Origin: Sphingomonadales bacterium
Lineage (GTDB): Bacteria; Pseudomonadota; Alphaproteobacteria; Sphingomonadales; Sphingomonadaceae
Direction: 5' to 3'
Assembly (NCBI GenBank): GCA_017302775.1
Contig: JAFLDC010000032.1
Coordinates: 1-12,847, forward strand
Length of the DNA: 12,847 nt
The position numbers were made by a program, and so were the translations under genes. This document shows positions 1 through 6,845 of the stretch, one piece after another; the stretch's first letter is position 1, and each line of letters starts with the position of its first letter. The notes below the pieces were generated by a model. The model was not told where the DNA came from, ran no database searches, and saw only the letters and a program-made list of their open reading frames with translations.

Positions 1-314
1 CGGTAATGGCTCTGGGCGGGGTGTTCGGTCTCGCCGGAGCAGTGCCGCAGAACGCAGCGATCCAGCGGATTGCCCCGCCCGAAATGCGCGGTCAGGTTAC
101 CGCGTTCTACCTGTTCATGTTCACGTTCTTCGGCGCGATGGGAAGCCAGGTGGTTGGCAGTGTAGCGCAGCGGATCGTCGGCAATGAAGCGGAACTGTGG
201 AAGGCCCTGGTGCTGACTGCCGGGGTACTGCTGCCGATTGCCACCCTTTTGATGATCCGCGCAATCAAGCCTTATCGCGCGGAAGTCGCCCGGCTTGAAG
301 CCGAAGGCCGTTGA
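1..314 (+). CDS. MFS transporter, C-terminal fragment (cut by window edge)
   Basis: The reading frame is open from the first base and ends at TGA 312-314, so only about the last 103 residues are visible. They hold a Gly/Ala-rich membrane segment, a short polar stretch (PPEMRGQVTAFY) typical of the cytoplasmic loop between late helices of MFS carriers, two more hydrophobic helices (around FMFTFFGAMGSQVVGSVA and ALVLTAGVLLPIATLLM), and a charged tail ending KPYRAEVARLEAEGR. This is the usual end of a 12-helix inner-membrane major facilitator. The substrate cannot be read from this piece. It lies 54 bases upstream of the NTF2-led catabolic operon on the same strand, so it may be a further transporter of the same cluster. 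The ATG at position 6 is internal and not the start. The MFS call is fairly sure; the role is not. Confidence 0.75.
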   Translation, partial: VMALGGVFGLAGAVPQNAAIQRIAPPEMRGQVTAFYLFMFTFFGAMGSQVVGSVAQRIVGNEAELWKALVLTAGVLLPIATLLMIRAIKPYRAEVARLEAEGR

Positions 315-340
315 CAGGTCTGGAAACACCGCACAAATTG

Positions 341-356
341 TAAGTAATGCATACTA
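341..356 (+). promoter_or_regulatory. Putative MarR-type operator upstream of the NTF2-led operon
   Basis: The 16 bases TAAGTAATGCATACTA match the reverse strand of 8807-8822 (TTAGTATTGCATACAA) at 13 of 16 positions, and the three differences are all A/T swaps. The shared pattern is TWAGTAWTGCATACWA. The site holds the inverted repeat AGTA-N5-TACT (343-355) and a central ATGCAT. It sits 12 bases before the ATG at 369, where a bound repressor would block transcription or its start. The second copy lies beside marR, which makes the MarR protein the natural binder. The two-site match is seen directly; the binding is inference. Confidence 0.6.
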
Positions 357-368
357 ATGGAGAGTAGG

Positions 369-1136
369 ATGTCGGAAGATCGGATTGCCGCCCTTGAAGC
401 CAAGCTCGCCGTGATGGAACAACGCCTGACCCGGCGCGAGGACGAACTCGACGTCAAGAAGCTGCAGTATCTGTACGGGTATCTCATCGACAAATGCATG
501 TACAACGAAGTGGTGGACCTGTTTGCAGACGACGGCGAAGTACGGTTCTTCGGCGGGGTCTGGAAGGGCAAGGACGGCGTGCGTCGGCTTTATGTCGATC
601 GCTTTCAGAAGCGCTTCACTTATGGCAACAACGGCCCGATCGATGGGTTCCTTTTGGATCACCCGCAGATCCAGACGATCATCGACATTGATGCTGATGG
701 CAAGACCGCCCGCCTGCGTGGCCGCTCCACGATGCAAGCCGGCCGGCACAAGGACTACGAGGGTGATGAGCCGCACCTCAAGGCGCGCCAGTGGTGGGAA
801 GGCGGGCTCTATGAGAACACTTACACGAAGGGCGATGACGGCAAGTGGCGGATCAAGTGCCTTAACTACTTCCCGCACTGGCACGCCGATTTCGAAACCG
901 GCTGGGCCAATACCCCGACCGAATATGTCCCCTTCCCCAAGATTCTGTTCCCCGAAGACCCAAGCGGCCCGGATGAGCTCATCGAAGAACACTGGCTGTG
1001 GCCAACCCACAAGCTGCTGCCATTCCACATGAAGCACCCGATCACGGGTGCGGAAATGGTAGCCCAGCGCTGGCAGGGTGACGTCGACCGCGAAAAGGCG
1101 AAAAAGCAGCGGGACCCCGGGTCAGGTCCGGGGTGA
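369..1136 (+). CDS. NTF2/SnoaL-like protein, candidate cofactor-independent diaryl lyase (LdpA-like)
   Basis: This is a 255-residue soluble protein. An N-terminal heptad-rich helix (residues 4-30, EDRIAALEAKLAVMEQRL) precedes an NTF2/SnoaL-like alpha+beta barrel (about 30-175). Recognisable blocks are YLIDKCMYNEVVDLFADDGEVRF (in part), GVWKGKDGVRRLY, QAGRHKDY, QWWEGGLYENTY and NYFPHWHADFETGWA, followed by a Pro/Glu-rich tail. The pattern resembles sphingomonad NTF2 proteins such as LdpA, which remove the gamma carbon of diarylpropane diols as formaldehyde without a cofactor to give stilbenes; related gamma-formaldehyde lyases act on beta-5 dimers. The lignostilbene dioxygenase and ligW in the same block support such a role, but the reaction is inferred. 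The ATG at 369 was chosen because GGAG (359-362) lies 6 bases upstream; the ATG at 357 has no such site. It is the first gene of the operon, and its last codons form half of a strong hairpin. It could instead be another SnoaL-type isomerase or hydratase. Confidence 0.72.
   Translation: MSEDRIAALEAKLAVMEQRLTRREDELDVKKLQYLYGYLIDKCMYNEVVDLFADDGEVRFFGGVWKGKDGVRRLYVDRFQKRFTYGNNGPIDGFLLDHPQIQTIIDIDADGKTARLRGRSTMQAGRHKDYEGDEPHLKARQWWEGGLYENTYTKGDDGKWRIKCLNYFPHWHADFETGWANTPTEYVPFPKILFPEDPSGPDELIEEHWLWPTHKLLPFHMKHPITGAEMVAQRWQGDVDREKAKKQRDPGSGPG
1114..1134 (+). repeat. GC-rich inverted repeat at the NTF2/ALDH junction
   Basis: The arms ACCCCGG (1114-1120) and CCGGGGT (1128-1134) pair perfectly around a 7-base loop. 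The right arm ends on the T of the NTF2 stop codon and stands 3 bases before the GGAG ribosome site (1138-1141) of the aldehyde dehydrogenase. No T-run follows, so it is not a standard terminator. It could tune translation of the next gene or protect the upstream mRNA end. Confidence 0.5.
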
Positions 1137-1148
1137 TGGAGTGAAGTG

Positions 1149-2579
1149 ATGGCCGACTATCCAAGCCTCTGCATGATCATCGACGGAGAGCGTGTTTCGG
1201 GCGGCTCGCGCCGTACACACATGGTAGTCAACCCGGCGACGGGCGCGGCACTGGGGAAATTACCGCTGGCTGATCCCGCCGATCTTGATCGCGCGCTTGA
1301 AACGGCGCAGCGCGGATTTGCGATCTGGCGCGAAAGCACGCCGCAGCAACGCTCGGCGGTGCTGACCGGAGCGGCCCGGTTGATGAGCGAACGGCAGGAA
1401 GCGATCGCCCGGATCGCCACGCTCGAACAGGGTAAGCCACTAGCCGAAAGCCGGATCGAAGTGCTGATGAACATCGGGCTGTTCAACTTCTATGCTGGTG
1501 AATGCCAGCGAATTTATGGCCGCACGCTGGTTCGCCCTGCCGGAATGCGCAGTACGGTGACCTATGAACCGGTCGGCCCGGTTGCTGCATTTGCACCGTG
1601 GAACTTCCCTATCGGCAATCCGGGCCGCAAGCTCGGCGCGCCGATTGCGGCGGGCTGCTCGGTCATTCTCAAAAGCGCAGAGGAAGCGCCGGCGTCGGCC
1701 CTCGCCGTTCTGCGATGTCTGCTGGATGCCGGGCTGCCGAAAGAAGTTGCCCAAGCGGTTTTCGGTGTGCCTGATGAGGTCAGCCGTCACCTACTGGGAT
1801 CGCCGATCATCCGCAAATTGAGCTTCACGGGATCAACCGTGGTCGGCAAGCATCTCGCCCGACTGGCTACCGAAAACATGCAGCGCACCACCATGGAGCT
1901 CGGCGGCCACGGGCCGGTGCTGGTCTTTGCCGACGCCGATGTCGAGCACGTGCTCGATACCGTGGTCCCTCACAAGTACCGCAACGCCGGGCAGGTTTGC
2001 GTCAGTCCAACAAGGTTCATCGTTGAGGAACCGGTGTTCGAAGCGTTTCGCGATGGTTTTATCGAGCGCGCAGGCAGGATCAAGGTCGGTCCGGGATTGG
2101 ACGCTGGTACCCAAATGGGCCCGATGGCCAATCCCCGCCGCCCGGAAGCAATCGACCGGATGATCAGGGATGCTGTGGCGCGCGGAGCGCTGCTCGGCTG
2201 CGGCGGAGAGCGGATCGGTAATCAAGGTTATTTCTATGCCCCATCGGTGCTTTCAGAGATCCCGCCCGATGCCGAAATCATGAACGAAGAGCCGTTCGGT
2301 CCGGTCGCGTTGATCAACAGGTTCGACGGCGAAGCGGCCATGATCGCCGAAGCAAACCGGCTGCCCTATGGTCTTGCCGCCTATGCCTGGACCAGCGATG
2401 CGGCCCGGCAAAAGCGGATGGCACGCTCGCTGGAAGCAGGCATGGTGGGGATCAATACCACGATGATCGGCGGCGCCGACGCCCCGTTCGGCGGGGTCAA
2501 GTGGTCGGGCCATGGCAGCGAAGACGGCCCGGAAGGGCTGATGGCCTGCCTGGTAGTGAAAGCGGTCCACGAAGGGTGA
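1149..2579 (+). CDS. NAD(P)-dependent aldehyde dehydrogenase, probably for aromatic aldehydes
   Basis: The 476-residue protein has full ALDH-superfamily length. Visible landmarks are APWNFPIG with the oxyanion Asn (N152), the coenzyme-binding Lys in ILKSAEEAP (K175), the Rossmann turn FTGST (226-230), the general base in MELGG (E250), the nucleophile in GQVCVSPTRF (C284) and EEPFGP (380-385). It should oxidise an aldehyde to its acid in the cytoplasm. Its place between an NTF2 lyase and ligW, in a cluster with a stilbene dioxygenase, points to vanillin, 5-formylferulate or 5-formylvanillate-type substrates; that is inference, and family resemblance alone (GabD-like class) does not fix it. The ATG at 1149 has GGAG 7 bases upstream; the GTG at 1146 just before it is less likely. 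A Ser follows K175 where Pro is common. The gene starts 12 bases after the NTF2 stop. Confidence 0.9.
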   Translation: MADYPSLCMIIDGERVSGGSRRTHMVVNPATGAALGKLPLADPADLDRALETAQRGFAIWRESTPQQRSAVLTGAARLMSERQEAIARIATLEQGKPLAESRIEVLMNIGLFNFYAGECQRIYGRTLVRPAGMRSTVTYEPVGPVAAFAPWNFPIGNPGRKLGAPIAAGCSVILKSAEEAPASALAVLRCLLDAGLPKEVAQAVFGVPDEVSRHLLGSPIIRKLSFTGSTVVGKHLARLATENMQRTTMELGGHGPVLVFADADVEHVLDTVVPHKYRNAGQVCVSPTRFIVEEPVFEAFRDGFIERAGRIKVGPGLDAGTQMGPMANPRRPEAIDRMIRDAVARGALLGCGGERIGNQGYFYAPSVLSEIPPDAEIMNEEPFGPVALINRFDGEAAMIAEANRLPYGLAAYAWTSDAARQKRMARSLEAGMVGINTTMIGGADAPFGGVKWSGHGSEDGPEGLMACLVVKAVHEG

Positions 2580-2588
2580 TCCGGCGCC

Positions 2589-2604
2589 AGGCCAACCTTG
2601 GCCT
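2589..2604 (+). repeat. Perfect inverted repeat in the ALDH-ligW gap
   Basis: AGGCCAA (2589-2595) and TTGGCCT (2598-2604) are perfect complements around CC. The outer bases GGC (2583-2585) and GCC (2606-2608) can extend the stem past an asymmetric internal loop. It lies in the only sizeable gap of the operon (2580-2659), 10 bases after the ALDH stop and well before the ligW ribosome site. There is no T-run. It may be an mRNA processing or stabilising hairpin, or a protein-binding palindrome. Confidence 0.45.
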
Positions 2605-2659
2605 TGCCGCGACCGAGACTGCACCGGGAATGCCCGTACGCGTAAGGGAGAAAACGGTA

Positions 2660-3715
2660 ATGACGCACCAACTCAAGACCGGCGGAGATCGCGGCTACCT
2701 GCGCATTGCCACCGAAGAAGCCTTTGCCACGCGCGAGCAGATCGATGTGTTCCTGCGCATGGTGAAGAATGGTACGGCCGACAAGGGGATGGTCAGCCTG
2801 TGGGGCTTTTATGCCCAAAGCCCCTCGGAACGCGCCACTCAGATCATGGACCGGCTGGTCGACCTGGGCGAGCAGCGTCTGCGCCACATGGATGAGACTG
2901 GAATCGACAAGGCGATTCTTGCCCTCACCTCCCCCGGTGTTCAACCGATGCTCGACAGCGACGAGGCCAAGGGTATCGCCCGGCGCGCAAACGATCAGCT
3001 GGCCGCCGCGTGCCAGGCCCACCCGACGCGGTTCATCGGCATGACTGCGGTCGCGCCGCAAGATCCCGAATGGTCAGCCACAGAAATTCGGCGCGGTGCC
3101 CGGGAACTGGGCTTCAAGGGGGTGCAGATCAACAGCCACACCCAGGGACGCTACCTCGACGAAGCGCAGTTCGATCCCATCTTTCGCGCGCTGGCCGATG
3201 TGGATCAGCCGCTCTACATCCATCCTGCAACGCTCCCGGACAACATGATGGGCGGGATGATCGAGGCTGGACTGGATGGCGCGGTGTTTGGTTTCGGCGT
3301 TGAGACCAGCTATCATTTGCTGCGGCTGGTCACGACCGGAATTTTTGACCGATACCCCTCACTCAAGATCGTGGCGGGTCATGGCTTCGAAGCGCTGCCA
3401 TTCTGGCTTTATCGTACCGACTTCATGCACAAGGCCGGGATCCGCTCTGCTCGATATGAGCGTCTGAAGCCGCTGAAGCACGATCTGCTTCATTACATTC
3501 GGCACAATTTCCTCGGCACCACCAGCGGGCTGTGCTGGGAACCCGCCATCAAGTTGATGATCGAGGTGATGGGCGAAGACCGGGTGATGTACGCGATGGA
3601 CTACCCCTATCAATACGTCGCCGACGAGGTTCGCGCGATGGACAACCTGGCGGTATCGGACGACGTGAAGAAGAAGTTCTTTCAAGCCAATGCCGAGCGG
3701 TGGTTTAAACTGTGA
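2660..3715 (+). CDS. ligW: 5-carboxyvanillate decarboxylase-like amidohydrolase (LigW)
   Basis: This is a 351-residue amidohydrolase-2 (ACMSD-like) TIM barrel. LigW removes the 5-carboxyl of 5-carboxyvanillate to give vanillate, using Mn(II) and no oxygen, at the end of the biphenyl (DDVA) and beta-5 lignin routes. Residues I recall for LigW fall at the same numbers here: metal ligands E19 (ATEE), H188 (YIHPAT), H241 and D314 (AMDYPYQY), and substrate contacts R58, R252 and Y317. The blocks GFYAQSPSERAT, ILALTSPGVQP, INSHTQGRYLDE and MYAMDYPYQYVADEVRAMD look strongly LigW-like. One oddity is GHGFEALP after H241 where relatives usually read GHMGE. The ATG at 2660 has AAGGGAG 9 bases upstream, and the N-terminus MTHQLKTGGDRGYLRI fits the family. 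It ends in a GTGA overlap with the MFS gene. An ortholog or a LigW2-type paralog are both possible. Confidence 0.88.
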   Translation: MTHQLKTGGDRGYLRIATEEAFATREQIDVFLRMVKNGTADKGMVSLWGFYAQSPSERATQIMDRLVDLGEQRLRHMDETGIDKAILALTSPGVQPMLDSDEAKGIARRANDQLAAACQAHPTRFIGMTAVAPQDPEWSATEIRRGARELGFKGVQINSHTQGRYLDEAQFDPIFRALADVDQPLYIHPATLPDNMMGGMIEAGLDGAVFGFGVETSYHLLRLVTTGIFDRYPSLKIVAGHGFEALPFWLYRTDFMHKAGIRSARYERLKPLKHDLLHYIRHNFLGTTSGLCWEPAIKLMIEVMGEDRVMYAMDYPYQYVADEVRAMDNLAVSDDVKKKFFQANAERWFKL

Positions 3716-5298
3716 GTGCGGACCAGCCAGCCACGGCATTGCCCAAGGGCGCCTGGTACGCCCTGGTGCTGGTCGCCCTGATGAACGCAGTCAGCCTGTT
3801 GGACCGGCAGATCCTGGCAATCCTGGCTCCGGCGATAAAGGCCGACCTGAAGGTTGGCGATGCCGAGATGGGGCTGCTGTTCGGCACGGTCTTTGCGCTG
3901 TTCTACGCGTTGTTTTCGCTGCCATTGGGGCGTTTGTCCGATGGGTGGGTGCGCACCCGGCTGCTGGCGTTCAGCCTGTTCTTCTGGTCGGCCGCGACAG
4001 CGCTGGGCGGGTTTGCTTCCGGTTTTTCCATGCTGGCGCTGGCACGACTGGGCGTGGGGATCGGCGAGGCGGCCACCCAGCCCGGCGGAACCTCTCTGAT
4101 CTACGACTATTGGCCCAAGCATCGCCGCGGTTTTGTGATGTCGGTGCTGGCCTCAGCAATTGCCTTGGGGATCGGCGGTTCGTTGATCCTTGGTGGGCTG
4201 GCGGCCGATTGGTGGAGCACCAGCTTCCCTGACAGCAGCCTCAGGGGCTGGCAGTTTGCGTTTTTCGCAGCTTCCGCTCCGGGCTTTGTGCTAGCGGTTC
4301 TGATCTGGTTTCTGCGCGAGCCGGTCCGCGGCGCGCTCGACGGAATTTCCACCCCCCCAGATCCCGCTCCGTTTCGCGCCTCGGTTCAGGTGTTGCTCTC
4401 GGTTACCCCCGGTCTCAATTGGCTGAACCTGGCCCGGTTTCGTGCCTCGCCAGCGATATGGCGCAACAATCTGTTGTGGCTTGGCGGAATCGTAGCGACG
4501 ATGTTCGCGCTGACCCGGATCACGCAGACCGCCTCGCCCCGCCCGCCACTGACGCTGGGACCGGTGACGATCGATCCACACACGCTGCAATGGAGCGTTA
4601 TCGGGTTCGGCCTGTTCGTACTGGTCAACGTGATGCAGAACCTGCGGTTGACCGATGCCCAAGCGCACCGGGTTATCACCCGCTCGCCCACGCTGATCGC
4701 GGCAATGGCAGTGGGCGCCCTGCAATCGGTACTCAACTACGGGATGATGGCCTTCAACCCCAGCTTTCTGCTGCGCTATTACAACCTGCCAATGCGCGAT
4801 GCCGCCTGGCAGTTCGGACTGGTTGCGGCGGGTATGGGGGTGCTGGGGCCGCTGGTGTGGGGGCCGCTGTCGGACCGGCTCAATCTGCGCTTCCCTGGTG
4901 CAGGGCGCGCCTGGGTATCGCTGTTCGCGATGGCGGTTTCGCCGATAATGTCCTTCTGGGTTTATTTCTCGCCGGATGTGAGCGATTTCTATTTCCGTTT
5001 CGTGTTATACAGTCTGGTGCTGACGGGCTGGCTGCCGCCGCTCTATGCCATCCTCTATGATCAGGTCTTGCCACGAATGCGGGGAATCACTGCCAGTGTC
5101 TATCTGTTGGTGGCCACGATCCTCGGGCTGGGAACTGGGCCCTATATGGTCGGAATGCTCTCGGACGCTACGGGCGACCTGCGCACAGCTATGCTCAGCA
5201 TCAATGCAGTGGCGCTCCCGATCGTGCTGCTGATGGTGCTCATCGCGCGCCGGGCTGACCGGGATGAAGCGTCACTCATGGCCCGCGCGGCGGGCTGA
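3712..5298 (+). CDS. MFS transporter with two extra central membrane segments
   Basis: This 528-residue inner-membrane carrier has an N-terminal half typical of spinster-like MFS proteins: LLDRQILAIL in helix 1 (D31, R32), the loop 2-3 motif GRLSDGWVRTR (73-83), and ARLGVGIGEA (111-120). Between the halves, after REPVRG, an insert of about 100 residues carries two further hydrophobic stretches (about 253-268 and 293-309), making it longer than ordinary 12-helix members and perhaps 14-helix. The C-terminal half has GPLVWGPLSDRLNLRF and the usual late helices. It starts with GTG at 3712, overlapping the ligW stop (GTGA), and ends in TGATG with the next gene, so translation is probably coupled on both sides. 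Uptake of the aromatic dimer, or export of an intermediate, is the likely job; the substrate is not readable. Confidence 0.85.
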   Translation: MSADQPATALPKGAWYALVLVALMNAVSLLDRQILAILAPAIKADLKVGDAEMGLLFGTVFALFYALFSLPLGRLSDGWVRTRLLAFSLFFWSAATALGGFASGFSMLALARLGVGIGEAATQPGGTSLIYDYWPKHRRGFVMSVLASAIALGIGGSLILGGLAADWWSTSFPDSSLRGWQFAFFAASAPGFVLAVLIWFLREPVRGALDGISTPPDPAPFRASVQVLLSVTPGLNWLNLARFRASPAIWRNNLLWLGGIVATMFALTRITQTASPRPPLTLGPVTIDPHTLQWSVIGFGLFVLVNVMQNLRLTDAQAHRVITRSPTLIAAMAVGALQSVLNYGMMAFNPSFLLRYYNLPMRDAAWQFGLVAAGMGVLGPLVWGPLSDRLNLRFPGAGRAWVSLFAMAVSPIMSFWVYFSPDVSDFYFRFVLYSLVLTGWLPPLYAILYDQVLPRMRGITASVYLLVATILGLGTGPYMVGMLSDATGDLRTAMLSINAVALPIVLLMVLIARRADRDEASLMARAAG

Positions 5299-6845
5299 TG
5301 CCGACCGTTCGCGAAGCAGCTTTTGCCGTGTTCCGCCACTTCGGGGTGGACGCACTGTTCGGTAATCCCGGGTCGACCGAACTGCCGATGTTGCAGGCGA
5401 TGCCCGATGATATTCCCTACGTCCTTGGCCTCAACGAAGCGGTGGTGATGGGGATGGCAGATGGCTATGCCCAAGCCACCCGTCGCCCGGCGCTGGTCAA
5501 CCTGCACAGCGCGGCGGGAACCGGCAATGCACTGGGCAATCTCTATACCAGCTTCCGCAACGGCACCCCGCTGGTGGTCACCGCGGGACAGCAGGCCCGC
5601 TCGATCCTGCCGCATGATCCGTTCCTGGGGGCTGAACGCTCGACCGAGTTTCCGCGGCCCTACGTTAAATGGGCCTGTGAACCGGCCCGCGCCGAGGACG
5701 TTCCAGTGGCGCTGGCCCGCGCCTTCCACATCGCGATGACGGCACCGATGGGGCCGTGCTTTGTATCAGTGCCGGTCGACGACTGGGACCGGGAGTGCGA
5801 GATGCCAGTGTTGGCAAACCTGAGCCGCATCACGATGCCGGCGCCGTCCGGAATTGCACAGCTGGGGCAGTTGCTCGATCAGGCATGCCATCCGGCGTTG
5901 GTGTTGGGCACCGGTGTTGCTCGATCGGAAGCGTGGATGGCTGCGCTGGAACTGGTCGAGCACTGCGGGGCCGATGTCTGGACCGCGCCGTTTGCCGCGC
6001 GCGAGACATTTCCAGAGGATCATCCCCGCTTTGCCGGGTTCTTGCCAGCCTTTCGCGAAGAGATCGTCCGGCTTCTGTCTCCCTACGATGCCGTTTTGGT
6101 GATCGGTGCCCCGGTGTTCACTTATCACGCCGAGGGCGCAGGCCCGCACTGGCCCGAACATGCACGGTTGGCCGCACTGTCTGACGATCCTCAGCACCTG
6201 GCCGCCCTGCCCGGCGGGTTCGGCGTACTGGGCGATGTCAACGCCGGGCTTGAGGCTTTGCTGCAATGCACGGGGTCGCGCGTCCATGCAGCACCCTGCC
6301 CGCGCAAAGAACCGCCACCGGCCGGCATGACCGCCCCTTATGTATTGAGCCGCCTGTCCGCTCTACGCCCGGATCAGTCGGTTCTGGTAGAGGAAGCGCC
6401 CACTGCACGCACACCAATGCACGATCACTTGCCGATCAATACCATCGGCGGGTTTTACACCACCGCCAGCGGCGGACTGGGTTATGGATTGCCAGCGGCC
6501 GTAGGGATTGCTCGCGCCGATCCGTCCCGCAAGATCATCGCATTACTGGGGGACGGCAGCGCGATGTACTCCATTTCCGGGCTATGGAGTGCCGTAGATC
6601 AGAATTCCAACGTCAGCTTCGTAATCTTGAATAACCGGCGCTATGCCGCGCTCGATCACTTCGCCAAAGTGTTCGGCATGAACTCCATGCCCGGGACCGA
6701 GATCGGGGGGATCGATTTCGTCAAGCTGGCCGAAAGCATGGGAATGCTGGCCCGGCGCGCAAGTACGGTGGAAGATGTCGATAGCGCGATTGGGTGGAGC
6801 CTGCGTCAGTCGGGCCCCTCTCTGGTCGAACTGGTGATCGACTAG
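5298..6845 (+). CDS. Benzoylformate decarboxylase-like ThDP enzyme
   Basis: The 515-residue protein has the three-domain ThDP-decarboxylase layout and resembles Pseudomonas benzoylformate decarboxylase (MdlC) along its length: GNPGSTELP with S26, the activating Glu E47, NLHSAAGTGNA with H70, VKWACEP, the VIGAPVFTYH block with H277 (counterpart of BFD His281), AASGGLGYGLPAAVG-like segments and the ThDP/Mg motif GDGSAMYS (418-425) closing at NN (445-446). BFD converts an aryl 2-keto acid to the aldehyde plus CO2. The conserved Ser/His set supports decarboxylation of an aryl-glyoxylate; a 4-hydroxy-3-methoxybenzoylformate-like compound is a guess from context. Its aldehyde product could feed the ALDH of this operon. 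The start overlaps the MFS stop (TGATG). The TAG at 6843-6845 lies in a CTAG shared with the stop of the convergent DUF3237 gene. An acetolactate synthase role is unlikely. Confidence 0.85.
   Translation: MPTVREAAFAVFRHFGVDALFGNPGSTELPMLQAMPDDIPYVLGLNEAVVMGMADGYAQATRRPALVNLHSAAGTGNALGNLYTSFRNGTPLVVTAGQQARSILPHDPFLGAERSTEFPRPYVKWACEPARAEDVPVALARAFHIAMTAPMGPCFVSVPVDDWDRECEMPVLANLSRITMPAPSGIAQLGQLLDQACHPALVLGTGVARSEAWMAALELVEHCGADVWTAPFAARETFPEDHPRFAGFLPAFREEIVRLLSPYDAVLVIGAPVFTYHAEGAGPHWPEHARLAALSDDPQHLAALPGGFGVLGDVNAGLEALLQCTGSRVHAAPCPRKEPPPAGMTAPYVLSRLSALRPDQSVLVEEAPTARTPMHDHLPINTIGGFYTTASGGLGYGLPAAVGIARADPSRKIIALLGDGSAMYSISGLWSAVDQNSNVSFVILNNRRYAALDHFAKVFGMNSMPGTEIGGIDFVKLAESMGMLARRASTVEDVDSAIGWSLRQSGPSLVELVID

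Noticed and set aside
311..316. Perfect TTGACA as a -35 box for the NTF2 operon
   Set aside because: No convincing -10 box lies 16-18 bases downstream (only A/T-rich ACAAAT/CAAATT), and the box overlaps the MFS stop codon; left as unproven.
354..1037. Long open frame on the minus strand opposite the NTF2 gene
   Set aside because: It has no recognisable family pattern and no ribosome site, and it lies fully antisense to a clear gene; GC-rich codon bias makes such frames common.
2501..2659. N-terminal extension of LigW into the ALDH gene
   Set aside because: The added residues do not fit the family, and the ATG at 2660 gives both a ribosome site and family numbering for the metal ligands.
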